From assembly GCF_027923765.1 (NCBI RefSeq), contig NZ_AP026709.1, forward strand, positions 2,165,501 to 2,229,500: 64,000 nucleotides of DNA, in the 5' to 3' direction. Made by a program: the position numbers and the translations under genes. Within the stretch, counting starts at the first letter, position 1. Each line of letters starts with the position of its first letter. The notes under the pieces are model-generated. The model was not told the DNA's origin. It saw only the letters and a program-made list of their open reading frames with translations, and made no database searches. This stretch comes from Pseudodesulfovibrio nedwellii. Its GTDB lineage: Bacteria > Desulfobacterota > Desulfovibrionia > Desulfovibrionales > Desulfovibrionaceae. Below, one piece after another: positions 42,707 through 51,387 of this stretch.

Positions 42707-43429
42707 ATGCCGAAGAAGAAAAGGAGATGCGATGAGGCGCAGCTCAAATGGTTTGAAGAAGCGCTTGAAAGGATAAAAAAAGCCACTGGAGCTCGCACAC
42801 AGGTGCAGCTGGCAGAAGTGCTTGACGTTCGTCAATCCAGCATCTCTGATGCCAAGCGCCGGTGTTCCATTCCGGCCGACTGGTTCCTCAAACTCTACCG
42901 CAGCCATGGGCTTGACCCGGACTGGTTGTCCGAAGGAGTAGAGCCTGTCTACATCAATGCAGACAAGGCCAAGGTCCCAGCTGACACCCTGCTTCGCGAA
43001 GCTCCGACCCCATATGGTCGCATGAACTCCAGAGGCCGCGTGGTTCCCGTATCCACCATGGCCGGCGCAGACAAGGAAGCCCCCGAGTGGGAACCGAAGT
43101 CCATCGAAGAGTTATCCGTACCTGAATCTTACTGTCGCCCCAAACTTCTGGTGGTCAAGGTAGACTCGGCCAGCATGGAACCGGTTATTGCGCGCGGCGG
43201 TTTCGTCGGCATTGACCGTGATCAGAAAGAACATCCTGACGGCGACCTGTGCGCGGTCTACTTCCCTCATCAGGGGTTGACTATCCGCCGCGTCTTCCAT
43301 CAGGGAGATTCTTTCCTGCTCAAAGCAGACAATGAAAAATATTCCGATCTGACCATTCCGGCTTCCGAAATGAATGATCGTACTGTGGGCCGCGTCATCT
43401 GGGTCCTTCAGAATCTCGCTCCCATGTAA
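42707..43429 (+). CDS. CI-like/LexA-fold transcriptional regulator with S24 domain
   Basis: A 240-residue regulator: N-terminal phage CI-repressor-type helix-turn-helix (about 10-75: QVQLAEVLDVRQSSISDAKRR) and a C-terminal S24 peptidase fold (about 110-235). The self-cleavage site region is VSTMAGAD and the catalytic serine lies in VDSASMEPVI. The position where LexA/CI proteins carry the catalytic Lys (VKRL) reads TIRRV here, so Arg replaces Lys. This suggests a non-cleaving, ligand- or stress-responsive regulator, but the alignment was made by eye. GGAG five bases upstream. No phage genes adjoin it. Confidence 0.85.
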   Translation: MPKKKRRCDEAQLKWFEEALERIKKATGARTQVQLAEVLDVRQSSISDAKRRCSIPADWFLKLYRSHGLDPDWLSEGVEPVYINADKAKVPADTLLREAPTPYGRMNSRGRVVPVSTMAGADKEAPEWEPKSIEELSVPESYCRPKLLVVKVDSASMEPVIARGGFVGIDRDQKEHPDGDLCAVYFPHQGLTIRRVFHQGDSFLLKADNEKYSDLTIPASEMNDRTVGRVIWVLQNLAPM

Positions 43430-43449
43430 GCGACGAGAGAATGCACTTC

Positions 43450-43483
43450 AAAGCCGGCCAGGTTCTCCTGGTCGGCTTTTTTT
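43450..43483 (+). terminator. Intrinsic terminator of the S24-type regulator
   Basis: AAAGCCGGCCAGG (43450-43462), TTCT loop, CCTGGTCGGCTTT (43467-43479), followed by T run to 43483; one G-T wobble. Confidence 0.92.
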
Positions 43484-43536
43484 ATTTTCGTAAAATAATC
43501 ATGGCTCCACAAATCCGTCCATGTATACTGTAAGGT

Positions 43537-44844
43537 ATGCAAAGGAATCTCGACAAATCACTTCCCCATTTGGACACTCCTAAAGTTTTGCTGGTGGAAG
43601 ACAGTAAATTCTTCGCTTCTATTGTGAGCAGAAGAATTGAAAAAGAGCTAGGCTTTCAGGTGGACTGGATGGAAACCTATGCCAAGGCCGCTGCCGCCAT
43701 TGATTGTTGCAAGGATTCTTACATTGTAGCGCTTCTCGATCTGCACCTACCAGACGCCCCTAACGGTGAGATTATCCAACACGCCACCAAACGGGGCATC
43801 CCCGGCATTATCTTCACAGCCGGAATCGACAGTGACTTTCGTTCCAACATGCTCACATGGAGTGTCGTGGACTATATCCTCAAGGATTCCGAATCCTGCG
43901 TGGACAATCTGATCGACGTCATCCGACGTATCCACAAGAACAGCGACATCAAAGTAATGGTCGTGGATGACTCCTTGCCCATGCGCAACGCTATAATCCG
44001 GTTACTCGAAACACAACGTTTTCAGGTGGTCGCTGCGGCCAATGGCGTCGAAGCATTGGAAGTTCTGGCCGAAAATCCGGATATAAAACTCATTGTCACC
44101 GATTATGACATGCCAGAAATGGATGGCTTTGAACTCATCGCCAAAGTGCGAAAAGTTCATTCAAAAAACAATCTGGCCATCATCGGCATGTCCGCCAGCG
44201 GAGACCCGTTGCTCTCGGCAAAGCTTATCAAAAGCGGTGCGAACGACTTTGTTCCCAAGCCTTTTCAAGTGGAAGAATTTCATTGCCGCGTCGGGCACTC
44301 CATTGAAATGCTCGAAAACATAGCCCTTATCCGGGACCTTTCCTACAAGGATTCGCTTACCCGACTGCACAATCGTCGCTATTTCTTTGAAAATGCGGAT
44401 ACATTTGTTGAAAGCGCACAAACCCGAGGCCAGACAGTGTCCGTAGCCATGCTCGACATCGACTTCTTCAAAAAAGTCAACGACACATACGGCCATGACG
44501 GCGGCGATGTGGTACTGCGAAAAATATCGGCATTAATCCGTACAACCTTCTCGGAAGACGCCATTACCTGCCGTTTTGGCGGCGAAGAATTCTGTGTTCT
44601 GCTTGCTCATGAAGCTGGAACGGATGCCCTTGCCCGGTTCGATGAACTCAGGCAGTCCATTGAGGACACCGTTATTCAAGTTGATACCCAGACCACCCAG
44701 GTCACTATCTCCACCGGTATTTGTTCCGAACCCGATACCGTGGAAGCCATGCTCAAACTCGCGGACAGTCGTCTGTACACAGCCAAGGAAACCGGACGCA
44801 ATCGAGTCGTCGGAAAACCACCGACTTCAAACGTGCGCGATTAA
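43537..44844 (+). CDS. Dual-receiver diguanylate cyclase (REC-REC-GGDEF)
   Basis: A 435-residue PleD-like response regulator: receiver 1 (about 16-135: VLLVEDSKFFASIV, LLDLHLPD), receiver 2 (about 140-258: VMVVDDSLPMRNAI, IVTDYDMPEMDGFE, KPFQ) and GGDEF (about 270-430) with GGEEF active loop. Both receivers keep a phospho-acceptor Asp and acidic pair. The inhibitory RxxD site before GGEEF is not conserved (reads SEDA). Such proteins make c-di-GMP when phosphorylated. No kinase adjoins; the ribosome binding site is close and weak. Confidence 0.92.
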   Translation: MQRNLDKSLPHLDTPKVLLVEDSKFFASIVSRRIEKELGFQVDWMETYAKAAAAIDCCKDSYIVALLDLHLPDAPNGEIIQHATKRGIPGIIFTAGIDSDFRSNMLTWSVVDYILKDSESCVDNLIDVIRRIHKNSDIKVMVVDDSLPMRNAIIRLLETQRFQVVAAANGVEALEVLAENPDIKLIVTDYDMPEMDGFELIAKVRKVHSKNNLAIIGMSASGDPLLSAKLIKSGANDFVPKPFQVEEFHCRVGHSIEMLENIALIRDLSYKDSLTRLHNRRYFFENADTFVESAQTRGQTVSVAMLDIDFFKKVNDTYGHDGGDVVLRKISALIRTTFSEDAITCRFGGEEFCVLLAHEAGTDALARFDELRQSIEDTVIQVDTQTTQVTISTGICSEPDTVEAMLKLADSRLYTAKETGRNRVVGKPPTSNVRD

Positions 44845-44902
44845 CGATTCTTTAACAGACATCCACTTGACTCATCGGTTCGGCGACCATACTGTCCAGA
44901 CC

Positions 44903-45796
44903 ATGAGTTATACCAAAAAGAAAACCACCACGAATAAGGCCGCTCCCATATCCGCCCCTGTCATTCAGGCCATGAAGGGAGACAGCAAAATATGCTGTAT
45001 GACCGCTTACGACTATTCGTCCGGCATAATTGCGGACGCCGCTGGCATGGACCTTGTGCTCGTCGGTGACTCTTTGGCCATGGTCGTCCTCGGACATGAA
45101 GACACTCTGTCGGTAACCGTGGATGAAATGATCCATCATATCCGGGCCACCAGCCGTGGCGTAAAGCACGCTCTGGTTGTTGGAGACATGCCGTTCATGT
45201 CTTACTGCACCGTGGAACGCGCCCTTGAAACCGGCGGACGATTCATTGGTGAAGGACATGCCAAGGCCGTAAAGCTGGAAGGTGGAGCAAGCGTGTGCCC
45301 ACAGATCAAGGCACTGACTGAGGCTGGCATTCCGGTTATGGCCCACGTGGGACTGACCCCGCAACACGTTGCCAAATTCGGTGGATTCAAAGCACAAGGC
45401 AAATCAGCAGAGGCCACCAAAACACTCATCGAAGATGCTCAAGCAGTGGAAGCGGCCGGAGCCTTCTGTGTGGTGTTGGAAGCCATCCCCGTAGAAGCCG
45501 CAGAACTCATCACTGCAGCCGTTGACATCCCGACCATCGGTATCGGCGCAGGCAACGTCACTGACGGCCAGATTCTGGTATACCACGACACTCTAGGCCT
45601 CTTTGATCGCTTCACTCCCAAATTCGTTCGCCGTTTCGCAGAATTGGGTGAAGAATCACGCACCGCCCTTGCTCGCTACTGCGATGATGTCCGCCGAGGC
45701 ACTTTCCCCGGTGACAAGAACACATTCTACATGCCTGAAGACCAACTGTCTCAGGTTCGCAAAATCAAAATCAAAAGCAAGCACAAGAAGAAATAA
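44903..45796 (+). CDS. panB: 3-methyl-2-oxobutanoate hydroxymethyltransferase
   Basis: First committed step of pantothenate synthesis: adds hydroxymethyl from methylene-THF to ketoisovalerate. The 297-residue protein shows KICCMTAYDYSSG, DLVLVGDSLAMVVLGHEDTL, FMSYCTVERALETGGR and GIGAGNVTDGQILVYHD. A longer frame starts at 44576 within the GGDEF gene; the ATG at 44903 is chosen by length and family start. Other pan genes are not adjacent. The downstream membrane gene begins one base after the stop codon. Confidence 0.95.
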   Translation: MSYTKKKTTTNKAAPISAPVIQAMKGDSKICCMTAYDYSSGIIADAAGMDLVLVGDSLAMVVLGHEDTLSVTVDEMIHHIRATSRGVKHALVVGDMPFMSYCTVERALETGGRFIGEGHAKAVKLEGGASVCPQIKALTEAGIPVMAHVGLTPQHVAKFGGFKAQGKSAEATKTLIEDAQAVEAAGAFCVVLEAIPVEAAELITAAVDIPTIGIGAGNVTDGQILVYHDTLGLFDRFTPKFVRRFAELGEESRTALARYCDDVRRGTFPGDKNTFYMPEDQLSQVRKIKIKSKHKKK

Positions 45797-46768
45797 ATGG
45801 AATTCGATCTCTCTTGGCCCGTTCTCTGGAACGGGCTTTTCTGGCCGCTCATCCGACTGACCTTCTTCATCTCTGTAGGGTTACTCGTGGGCAATCTCAT
45901 TGAGTCCCTCCAATGGACAAGATATGCAGCCAAACTCGCGGATCCACTCGCTCGACGGGCAAGACTGGGAGACATCTCCGCAGCCAGTTTTACCATGGCC
46001 TTTTTCTCCGGCATCACAGCCAACACCATGCTTTCAGAAGCCCACGAGAAAGGTGAAATATCTGATCGAGAACTCATTCTATCCAACCTTTTTAACTCGT
46101 TGCCTACCTACTTTTTGCACCTTCCAACCATCTTTTTTATTGCCGCCCCGTTTATTGGCTCAGCTGCCGCTGTATATGTAGGATTAACTGCGTTTGCAGC
46201 CATTATTCGCACCATGGCAATCGTCTTTTCCGGCAAATTTCTGCTCCCCCCCATTAAAGAAGGGTGCTTGCCATGCAGGCTGGATGAAATGGAAAAGAAA
46301 AGGGATACAAAATCCGCTCTGCAAAAGACCTGGGCAAGATTCAAAAAAAGACTACCTAAAGTCCTATACCTAACCTGCCCCATTTATACGTTATTTTTTG
46401 TCTTCAAACAAATCGGCATGTTCGCATGGCTTCAGGGCTTCATGTCGGGAAGCGCCTCATTCTTCACATTCCTACCGCCAGAAGCCCTCGGCATAGTGGT
46501 CTTTCACATGGCCGCCGAATTCACCGCCGGACTGGCTGCGGCCGGTGCCATGATCTCTGATACCAGTCTGACGCAGACACAAGTCATACTCGCCCTCATG
46601 CTTGGCAACGTGCTTTCATCGCCCATGAGAGCCTTCCGCCACCAATTCCCATACTATGCGGGCATCTTCAGACCACGCATGGCATTCAAGCTCATCCTCT
46701 ACAATCAGGTGACCCGAGGCCTAACCATCGCCCTCGTCGGCACGGCTTACGCCCTGTTGATGACGTAG
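45797..46768 (+). CDS. Nucleoside-recognition (Gate) domain membrane protein
   Basis: A 323-residue membrane protein with about eight helices. The N- and C-terminal halves each carry a Gate/nucleoside-recognition segment (for example SGITANTMLSEAHEKGEISDRELILSNLFNSLP and HMAAEFTAGLAAAGAMISD). Function in this family is unclear; substrate binding of nucleosides is only the domain name. It starts immediately after the panB stop, so probably co-transcribed. Terminator at 46793. Confidence 0.82.
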   Translation: MEFDLSWPVLWNGLFWPLIRLTFFISVGLLVGNLIESLQWTRYAAKLADPLARRARLGDISAASFTMAFFSGITANTMLSEAHEKGEISDRELILSNLFNSLPTYFLHLPTIFFIAAPFIGSAAAVYVGLTAFAAIIRTMAIVFSGKFLLPPIKEGCLPCRLDEMEKKRDTKSALQKTWARFKKRLPKVLYLTCPIYTLFFVFKQIGMFAWLQGFMSGSASFFTFLPPEALGIVVFHMAAEFTAGLAAAGAMISDTSLTQTQVILALMLGNVLSSPMRAFRHQFPYYAGIFRPRMAFKLILYNQVTRGLTIALVGTAYALLMT

Positions 46769-46792
46769 AAATCTTTTCCCCTTACACTCTTC

Positions 46793-46823
46793 ACGGCCCG
46801 ACAGCATGACGCTGCCGGGCCGT
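46793..46823 (+). terminator. Terminator hairpin downstream of panB operon
   Basis: ACGGCCCG (46793-46800) with CGGGCCGT (46816-46823), inner CAGC/GCTG, then TTCTTT. The T run is interrupted, so strength is moderate. Confidence 0.7.
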
Positions 46824-46861
46824 TTCTTTCACCTTACGCTCACAAGCGCGGAAAGACCAAA

Positions 46862-46928
46862 TGCACTGTGTGCACAATGTGCAAATATGTACACTCGACT
46901 TGTGCAATTCGCATCACTTTGCACAAGT
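46862..46928. promoter_or_regulatory. Cluster of TGTGCA/TGCACA dyads in a gene-free stretch
   Basis: Contains TGCACA-A-TGTGCA (46871-46883) and a perfect 9-bp dyad ACTTGTGCA-N13-TGCACAAGT (46898-46906, 46920-46928), within 46830-46995 that holds no gene. A related dyad is at 55617. Possible operator set; function unknown. Confidence 0.45.
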
Positions 46929-46995
46929 GTTGAGCATGCAACTTTTTCCAACATACTGATTTTACAGGTATTCTAAGTTTGGCACGGCACATGCT

Positions 46996-47214
46996 TTAAG
47001 AAATTCCATGATTGATGCAATCACTGTCACTCTCATCATCCTGACTGTCGCGTTGTTGCGGCGGTCCCTCCTCACCGACCCGGACGCCGACGAAGGCGTC
47101 TGGGAAGAGGAAGGAGACAAATACGGCATAAAGGCTCTTGTCCCGGTTCCCGTCAAAGCGAATAGCCCCCATCTCGCCAAACGGATACGGACCAGATAAC
47201 AGGCCATTAAGCAT
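46996..47214 (-). CDS. Candidate small protein of unknown function
   Basis: A 72-residue frame starting MLNGLLSGPYPFGEMG, with an acidic, Ser/Asp-rich end. GGAGG eight bases before the ATG is the best ribosome binding site here; a 7-bp dyad TTGAAAC-TTT-GTTTCAA (47228-47244) sits directly before it on this strand. An overlapping plus-strand frame (47008-47199) with an N-terminal hydrophobic stretch competes for the same DNA; I favour the minus-strand reading because of the binding site, but only one is likely real. Confidence 0.4.
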   Translation of the reverse strand: MLNGLLSGPYPFGEMGAIRFDGNRDKSLYAVFVSFLFPDAFVGVRVGEEGPPQQRDSQDDESDSDCINHGIS

Positions 47215-47284
47215 ATACCATACCTCCTTGAAACTTTGTTTCAAACCTCAGACCCCTCCTCAAAAAAAGACCTCTAACCCCCCG

Positions 47285-47310
47285 GAAAGGGCCGCGAAAG
47301 CGGCCCTTTC
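47285..47310. terminator. GNRA-loop hairpin, terminator-like
   Basis: Perfect 11-bp stem GAAAGGGCCGC (47285-47295) with GCGGCCCTTTC (47300-47310) around a GAAA loop, then TCTCGTT. Direction uncertain; the T run is weak on both sides. Confidence 0.5.
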
Positions 47311-47411
47311 TCGTTACGCAATATCGTGTTTTTGACTCCACCTTGTCATGAAGGCATCAGGTAGGTATGGTGAAACCAGTATTCACTTTCCTCTCGCTGT
47401 AAGGAGTGAGC

Positions 47412-48812
47412 ATGACCGATCCTGACTGGACACAGCCAGACATGGAGCCCAACTTCCGCGATCAGGACGATACTGAACGCATCGAATATATGGTGAAACG
47501 TATTGAAGCAAAACTTCGTGATTACGAGGTCTACGATTTTCCCATGCACCAGGTACGCGCCCTGAACATCTTTTTCGACCTCTCGCAAGAGGTTCGACGG
47601 AGAGAGATGTTCTACGCGATCTGTATGGCCCTCCCCCGCATTCTGCTCGGGTTGGAATCAAACATATATATCCTTGAAGACGAAGACACCTTTGTTTTGG
47701 CGGGGTGTTCCACTGGACGCTGTGGCCGAACCACCACCAGAACGTGGGATCACGAATTTTCTCATAGCTCAGTACTTTCAGGCGAGCACTTATTTATCCC
47801 TATCCAGAGCAACCCCGAATACAATGACATGCTCCCCTTTATACCGCCGCACAACATCCTTGGAGTATTCGAAATACACCCTTGTGGTTCACTCCCGAAG
47901 CACAAGCGTCTTTTTCTGGAAAAATTTATCAACAGAATCGGATTCCAACTTCACCACCGGATCATTCGCGCGCGAAACCGTGAGCATATCAGCTTCATTA
48001 AATCACTTGTTCAGGACATCGGACACAATGTCATCGTGCCCAACATGTACTTCAAGCTCTATTTCAACAGGCTTAAACGCCAGATTGAACAGCTCCATCT
48101 CACGACATCTGACATACTCACCCTCATGGCAGAATGTGGCACGCAGGAATGCGCGGCAGACGGCAATCGACTCGCCCGGATCACCGCGGGTATTGAAGCT
48201 CAATATCAGGAAATTTACAGCCACTACGAAACAACATCAATGTTCCTTGAAACGCTGCTTCGACGTCGGCATTTTGAAGAAGGTCGTTATGTGTTGGACA
48301 AACGGGAAGTAAACCTCTCCCAAACCGTCATGACTCCGCTGATTGAACGATTCCGGCAACGATTCGAAGAACGTGGCATTGAAATCAACTATTCCCTCGG
48401 AGGAGCACCCGATCAGGTCATCAGATTGATCATGGACCGGGGACTTATCTCACAGGTCTTTGACAACCTCTTTTCCAATGCGCTTAAATACACTGAAAAT
48501 GCTACGCTCCCGGATGGACGAAGAGGCAAATTCATTTCCTACGGATGGCAGATTCTCAAGGATTACTTTGCACCGGATATGCCCGGAATTCGTATGTGGG
48601 TGTCTTCTACCGGCAATCCATTGGAACTCAAAAATTCCATGGAAGTGTTCAAACCCGGGTTCCGTGCCGACAACGTGGCTCACAAAAGCGGCACTGGTCG
48701 AGGGCTGTACTTCGTGCGTCAGGTTGTGGAGCTTCACGGTGGTCAAGTCGGCTACTCACATACCGACAGCAGTAACGAATTCTATTTCATCCTGCCTTTT
48801 GAGCAGGCATAG
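47412..48812 (+). CDS. Cytoplasmic histidine kinase
   Basis: A 466-residue soluble kinase. N-terminal part (about 30-180) looks like a GAF-type sensor (LPRILLGLESNIYILEDEDTFVLAGCSTGRCG). The dimerisation helix has the unusual H-box LVQDIGHNVIVPNM, and the ATP-binding domain shows N-box VFDNLFSNALKYT and G-box SGTGRGLYFVRQVVELHGG; the G1 box, usually DxGxG, reads VSSTGNPLE. Start at 47412 has AAGGAG six bases upstream. No response regulator nearby. Confidence 0.84.
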   Translation: MTDPDWTQPDMEPNFRDQDDTERIEYMVKRIEAKLRDYEVYDFPMHQVRALNIFFDLSQEVRRREMFYAICMALPRILLGLESNIYILEDEDTFVLAGCSTGRCGRTTTRTWDHEFSHSSVLSGEHLFIPIQSNPEYNDMLPFIPPHNILGVFEIHPCGSLPKHKRLFLEKFINRIGFQLHHRIIRARNREHISFIKSLVQDIGHNVIVPNMYFKLYFNRLKRQIEQLHLTTSDILTLMAECGTQECAADGNRLARITAGIEAQYQEIYSHYETTSMFLETLLRRRHFEEGRYVLDKREVNLSQTVMTPLIERFRQRFEERGIEINYSLGGAPDQVIRLIMDRGLISQVFDNLFSNALKYTENATLPDGRRGKFISYGWQILKDYFAPDMPGIRMWVSSTGNPLELKNSMEVFKPGFRADNVAHKSGTGRGLYFVRQVVELHGGQVGYSHTDSSNEFYFILPFEQA

Positions 48813-48985
48813 GGAGCCCCCAGCCCCCCATCCTATCTTTTCCCTAAATTTTTTGGCGCCGCTTCGCGGAAATGATAAACGAAAACAAGTCCCTGATATA
48901 TAAGTTAAACATATCAAGAGCGTGATTTAAGACCCCTAAAAAATTTGGGAGAGTCCAGGACAACATCCTGGTCCCGCTGAAAGTA
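48812..48985. repeat. Composite dispersed repeat (P module copy 3, short H module copy 3)
   Basis: P module 48812-48882 (GAGCCCCCAGCCCCCCATCC, GGCGCCGCTTCGCGGAAATG), then 48937-48985 with GGGAGAGTCCAGGACAACATCCTGGTCCCGCTG, where the hairpin arm is short (CCAGGA/TCCTGG). Same order and orientation as 37830-38075. It lies between convergent genes. Confidence 0.7.
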
Positions 48986-48987
48986 TC

Positions 48988-50085
48988 TTACTCTCGTTGA
49001 GCGAGCATTCGACGATAATAGGACAGACACAGGCAGGTCATGGGGAGAGCGATAAGCAGACCGAGGAACCCGAGGAGCTTGCCCCAAATGGAAAGAGACA
49101 ACAGGATAAGCCAAGGAGACAGACCGAGGCTCTCGCCCTGAATCTTCGGAACAAGAAAGCCGTCCTGAATAACCTGAACAACCGCCATGACAAGTACAAC
49201 AAGACCTATACCCATCCAAACAGACTCTCCGGCTTCAAGGGAATTGAGAGCCGCCAGAAGGATCGCAGGGACCGCACCGGCGGCACCTAAATATGGGGCA
49301 ATATTCAGCAGACCGATGAGCATGCCAAGCACGAGACCAAGAGGCAGACCGATAAGCGTAAAACCGATTGACATGAGAACGCCCACGATAAGACAAACCG
49401 TAATCTGACCACGAAAATACAATCCCATAGTCTTTTCAAATTCACCAAGAAAACCGGTGATTCCCTCACGATATTTTTTTGGCAAATAATTCTGCCAAGA
49501 TTCCTTGATCTTGCCGAAATCCGCTAAAAGGAAAATCAAATAAAGCAGGATCACAAACAGCCCGATGAGTCCGGCCACGGCATTAAGTGCTCCCACGGCC
49601 ACACCTTTGATACCGGGAACCACGGTCTGTAGCGCACCCTTGGCAACCTTTGAGGCCCCTGCTGACGAAAACAGATCTTTTACTTCGGGCGACTGAACGG
49701 TATCACGCACCCAGTTCCAGATGTCCGGCGGCAAATAGCTCGCCACCTTGTCTGAAAACTCGGCATCAGAGACCAATTGCGACAGCACAGTCCCCATGTG
49801 TGAAAATTCATCAACCATCATGGGGACAACCAACACAAAAATCCCCACGGTTACGCCGATCAGAGTAAGCATGGTCAACAGAACGGCAACACCGCGATTC
49901 TTTACGTATTTTTCAAAAGAACAGGCAAGGGGATTTAACAGATAGGCCATGAGGAGGGCAGCCACGAATGGCACGAGAGCACTGGAAAGAAACCCGAGCA
50001 ACCAGATCAGGCCGATAAAAAAACCGACGCCGAGAACCATGCGGACAACACTGTCCAAAGTATAGGGCTTATCCGAATCGAACAT
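48988..50085 (-). CDS. AI-2E family (PerM-type) membrane protein
   Basis: A 365-residue membrane protein of the AI-2E transporter/PerM family with about seven to eight helices. Conserved blocks: FVAALLMAYLLNPL near residue 40, LPKKYREGITGFLGEFEKTMGLYFRGQ and LIGLPLGLVLGMLIGLLNIAPYLGAAGAVPAILLA. Actual substrates in the family vary (autoinducer-2, Na+, unknown). The start at 50085 has AGGAGG upstream (reading the minus strand). No operon partners. Confidence 0.9.
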   Translation of the reverse strand: MFDSDKPYTLDSVVRMVLGVGFFIGLIWLLGFLSSALVPFVAALLMAYLLNPLACSFEKYVKNRGVAVLLTMLTLIGVTVGIFVLVVPMMVDEFSHMGTVLSQLVSDAEFSDKVASYLPPDIWNWVRDTVQSPEVKDLFSSAGASKVAKGALQTVVPGIKGVAVGALNAVAGLIGLFVILLYLIFLLADFGKIKESWQNYLPKKYREGITGFLGEFEKTMGLYFRGQITVCLIVGVLMSIGFTLIGLPLGLVLGMLIGLLNIAPYLGAAGAVPAILLAALNSLEAGESVWMGIGLVVLVMAVVQVIQDGFLVPKIQGESLGLSPWLILLSLSIWGKLLGFLGLLIALPMTCLCLSYYRRMLAQRE

Positions 50086-50172
50086 GCGGGTGCCTCCTGA
50101 AAACGTTGGAAGAATTACCGTTCATTACCAGTCACACACGCTTTATTCAACGCCCACGGCGCAAAAAAGAAG

Positions 50173-51387
50173 TTATCCCTTGAGAACTTCGCGATCCCGG
50201 ACACCAATGAGATACAGAATAGTGTCCAGTCCAAGGGTCGAAATAGACTGGCGTGCCCCTTTTTTAACCTTTGGTTTGGCGTGGAAAGCGATGCCCAAAC
50301 CGGCCAGATTGAGCATGGGCAAATCGTTGGCACCGTCACCCACGGCAATAACCTGTTGCAGGGAAATACCCTCGAGGTCTGCAATAGATTGCAACAATTT
50401 TGCTTTCTTGTCCGCATCCACGATTTCGCCAACAGCCTTGCCAGTCAGTTTGCCATTCTTGATTTCAAGTTCATTGGCGTACACATAATCAATACCAAAG
50501 CGTTGCTGAAGAATGTCCCCAAAATAGGTAAATCCACCGGAAAGAATGGCAATTTTATAGCCAACGTTCTTCAGGTTGGTGATAAGCTTTTCCGCGCCCT
50601 CGGTCATAGGCAAACGAGCCGCAACTTTCTGAAGCACGGACTCGTCAAGACCTTCGAGCAACGACAACCGTTTTCTGAGGCTCTGCTTAAAATCAAGCTC
50701 GCCACGCATGGCGGATTCCGTGATGGCCGCGACTTCTTCGCCCACACCGGCCTCTTTGGCCAACTCATCGATGACCTCGGCCTGAATGAGCGTGGAGTCC
50801 ATGTCGAAACACACCAGTCGACGATTGCGACGGAAGATGTTGTCTTCCTGAAAAGCGATGTCCACCATAAGCTCTGAAGAAATTTCAAGGAAACGAGAAC
50901 GAATGGCCCCGATGTCGTGTGGCGTACCACGCACAGTAAATTCAACGCACCCGCGAGAACATTCATAATCGTTACAGTCGAGCGGCACACGCCCGGAAAG
51001 TCGATGGATGGTGTCGATATTCAGACCGGATTCGTGAACAACCTGAGTAATAGCCACAATCTGTTCCGCAGACACGGAACGGGCCAGCAAGGTAATAATG
51101 TGCCGCGCCTTGTCAGCTTCACTCACCCAGCCGGAATAATCGCCTTCGGATTGAGGGTGTAACTTCATGGTCACGCCCAATTCATGGGCCTTAAACAACA
51201 AATCCTTGAGCACAGGCTGAGAATTGGCTGGAAGCCGAATCAGAATACCAAGCGTCAGGAAATTATGAATGACGACCTGACCAATGTCTAGGACGTCAAC
51301 ATCATAGCCTGCCAGAACTTCAGACAACTCAGAAGTCAAGCCGGGCCGGTCACTACCAGTCACATGAATCAAAATGATCTTTTCCAT
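50173..51387 (-). CDS. serB: Phosphoserine phosphatase with N-terminal ACT domains
   Basis: Last step of serine synthesis. The 404-residue protein has two N-terminal ACT-like regulatory domains (about 1-175; MEKIILIHVTGSDRPGLTSELSEV) and a HAD phosphatase domain: nucleophile motif FDMDSTLIQAEVIDELA, motif II ILSGGFTYF, and motif III VGDGANDLPMLNLAG. The start at 51387 is chosen because the family begins just there and GAGG lies six bases upstream; a longer frame to 51516 is not supported. ACT domains suggest serine feedback, inference only. Confidence 0.94.
   Translation of the reverse strand: MEKIILIHVTGSDRPGLTSELSEVLAGYDVDVLDIGQVVIHNFLTLGILIRLPANSQPVLKDLLFKAHELGVTMKLHPQSEGDYSGWVSEADKARHIITLLARSVSAEQIVAITQVVHESGLNIDTIHRLSGRVPLDCNDYECSRGCVEFTVRGTPHDIGAIRSRFLEISSELMVDIAFQEDNIFRRNRRLVCFDMDSTLIQAEVIDELAKEAGVGEEVAAITESAMRGELDFKQSLRKRLSLLEGLDESVLQKVAARLPMTEGAEKLITNLKNVGYKIAILSGGFTYFGDILQQRFGIDYVYANELEIKNGKLTGKAVGEIVDADKKAKLLQSIADLEGISLQQVIAVGDGANDLPMLNLAGLGIAFHAKPKVKKGARQSISTLGLDTILYLIGVRDREVLKG

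Noticed and set aside
47008..47199. Plus-strand 63-codon frame with hydrophobic N-terminus
   Set aside because: No ribosome binding site; overlaps the minus-strand candidate at 46996 that has GGAGG. Kept only as an alternative reading.
48812..48985. Composite repeat as a possible CRISPR or terminator
   Set aside because: No regular spacer-repeat array and no long T run; it is better explained as part of the dispersed repeat family.
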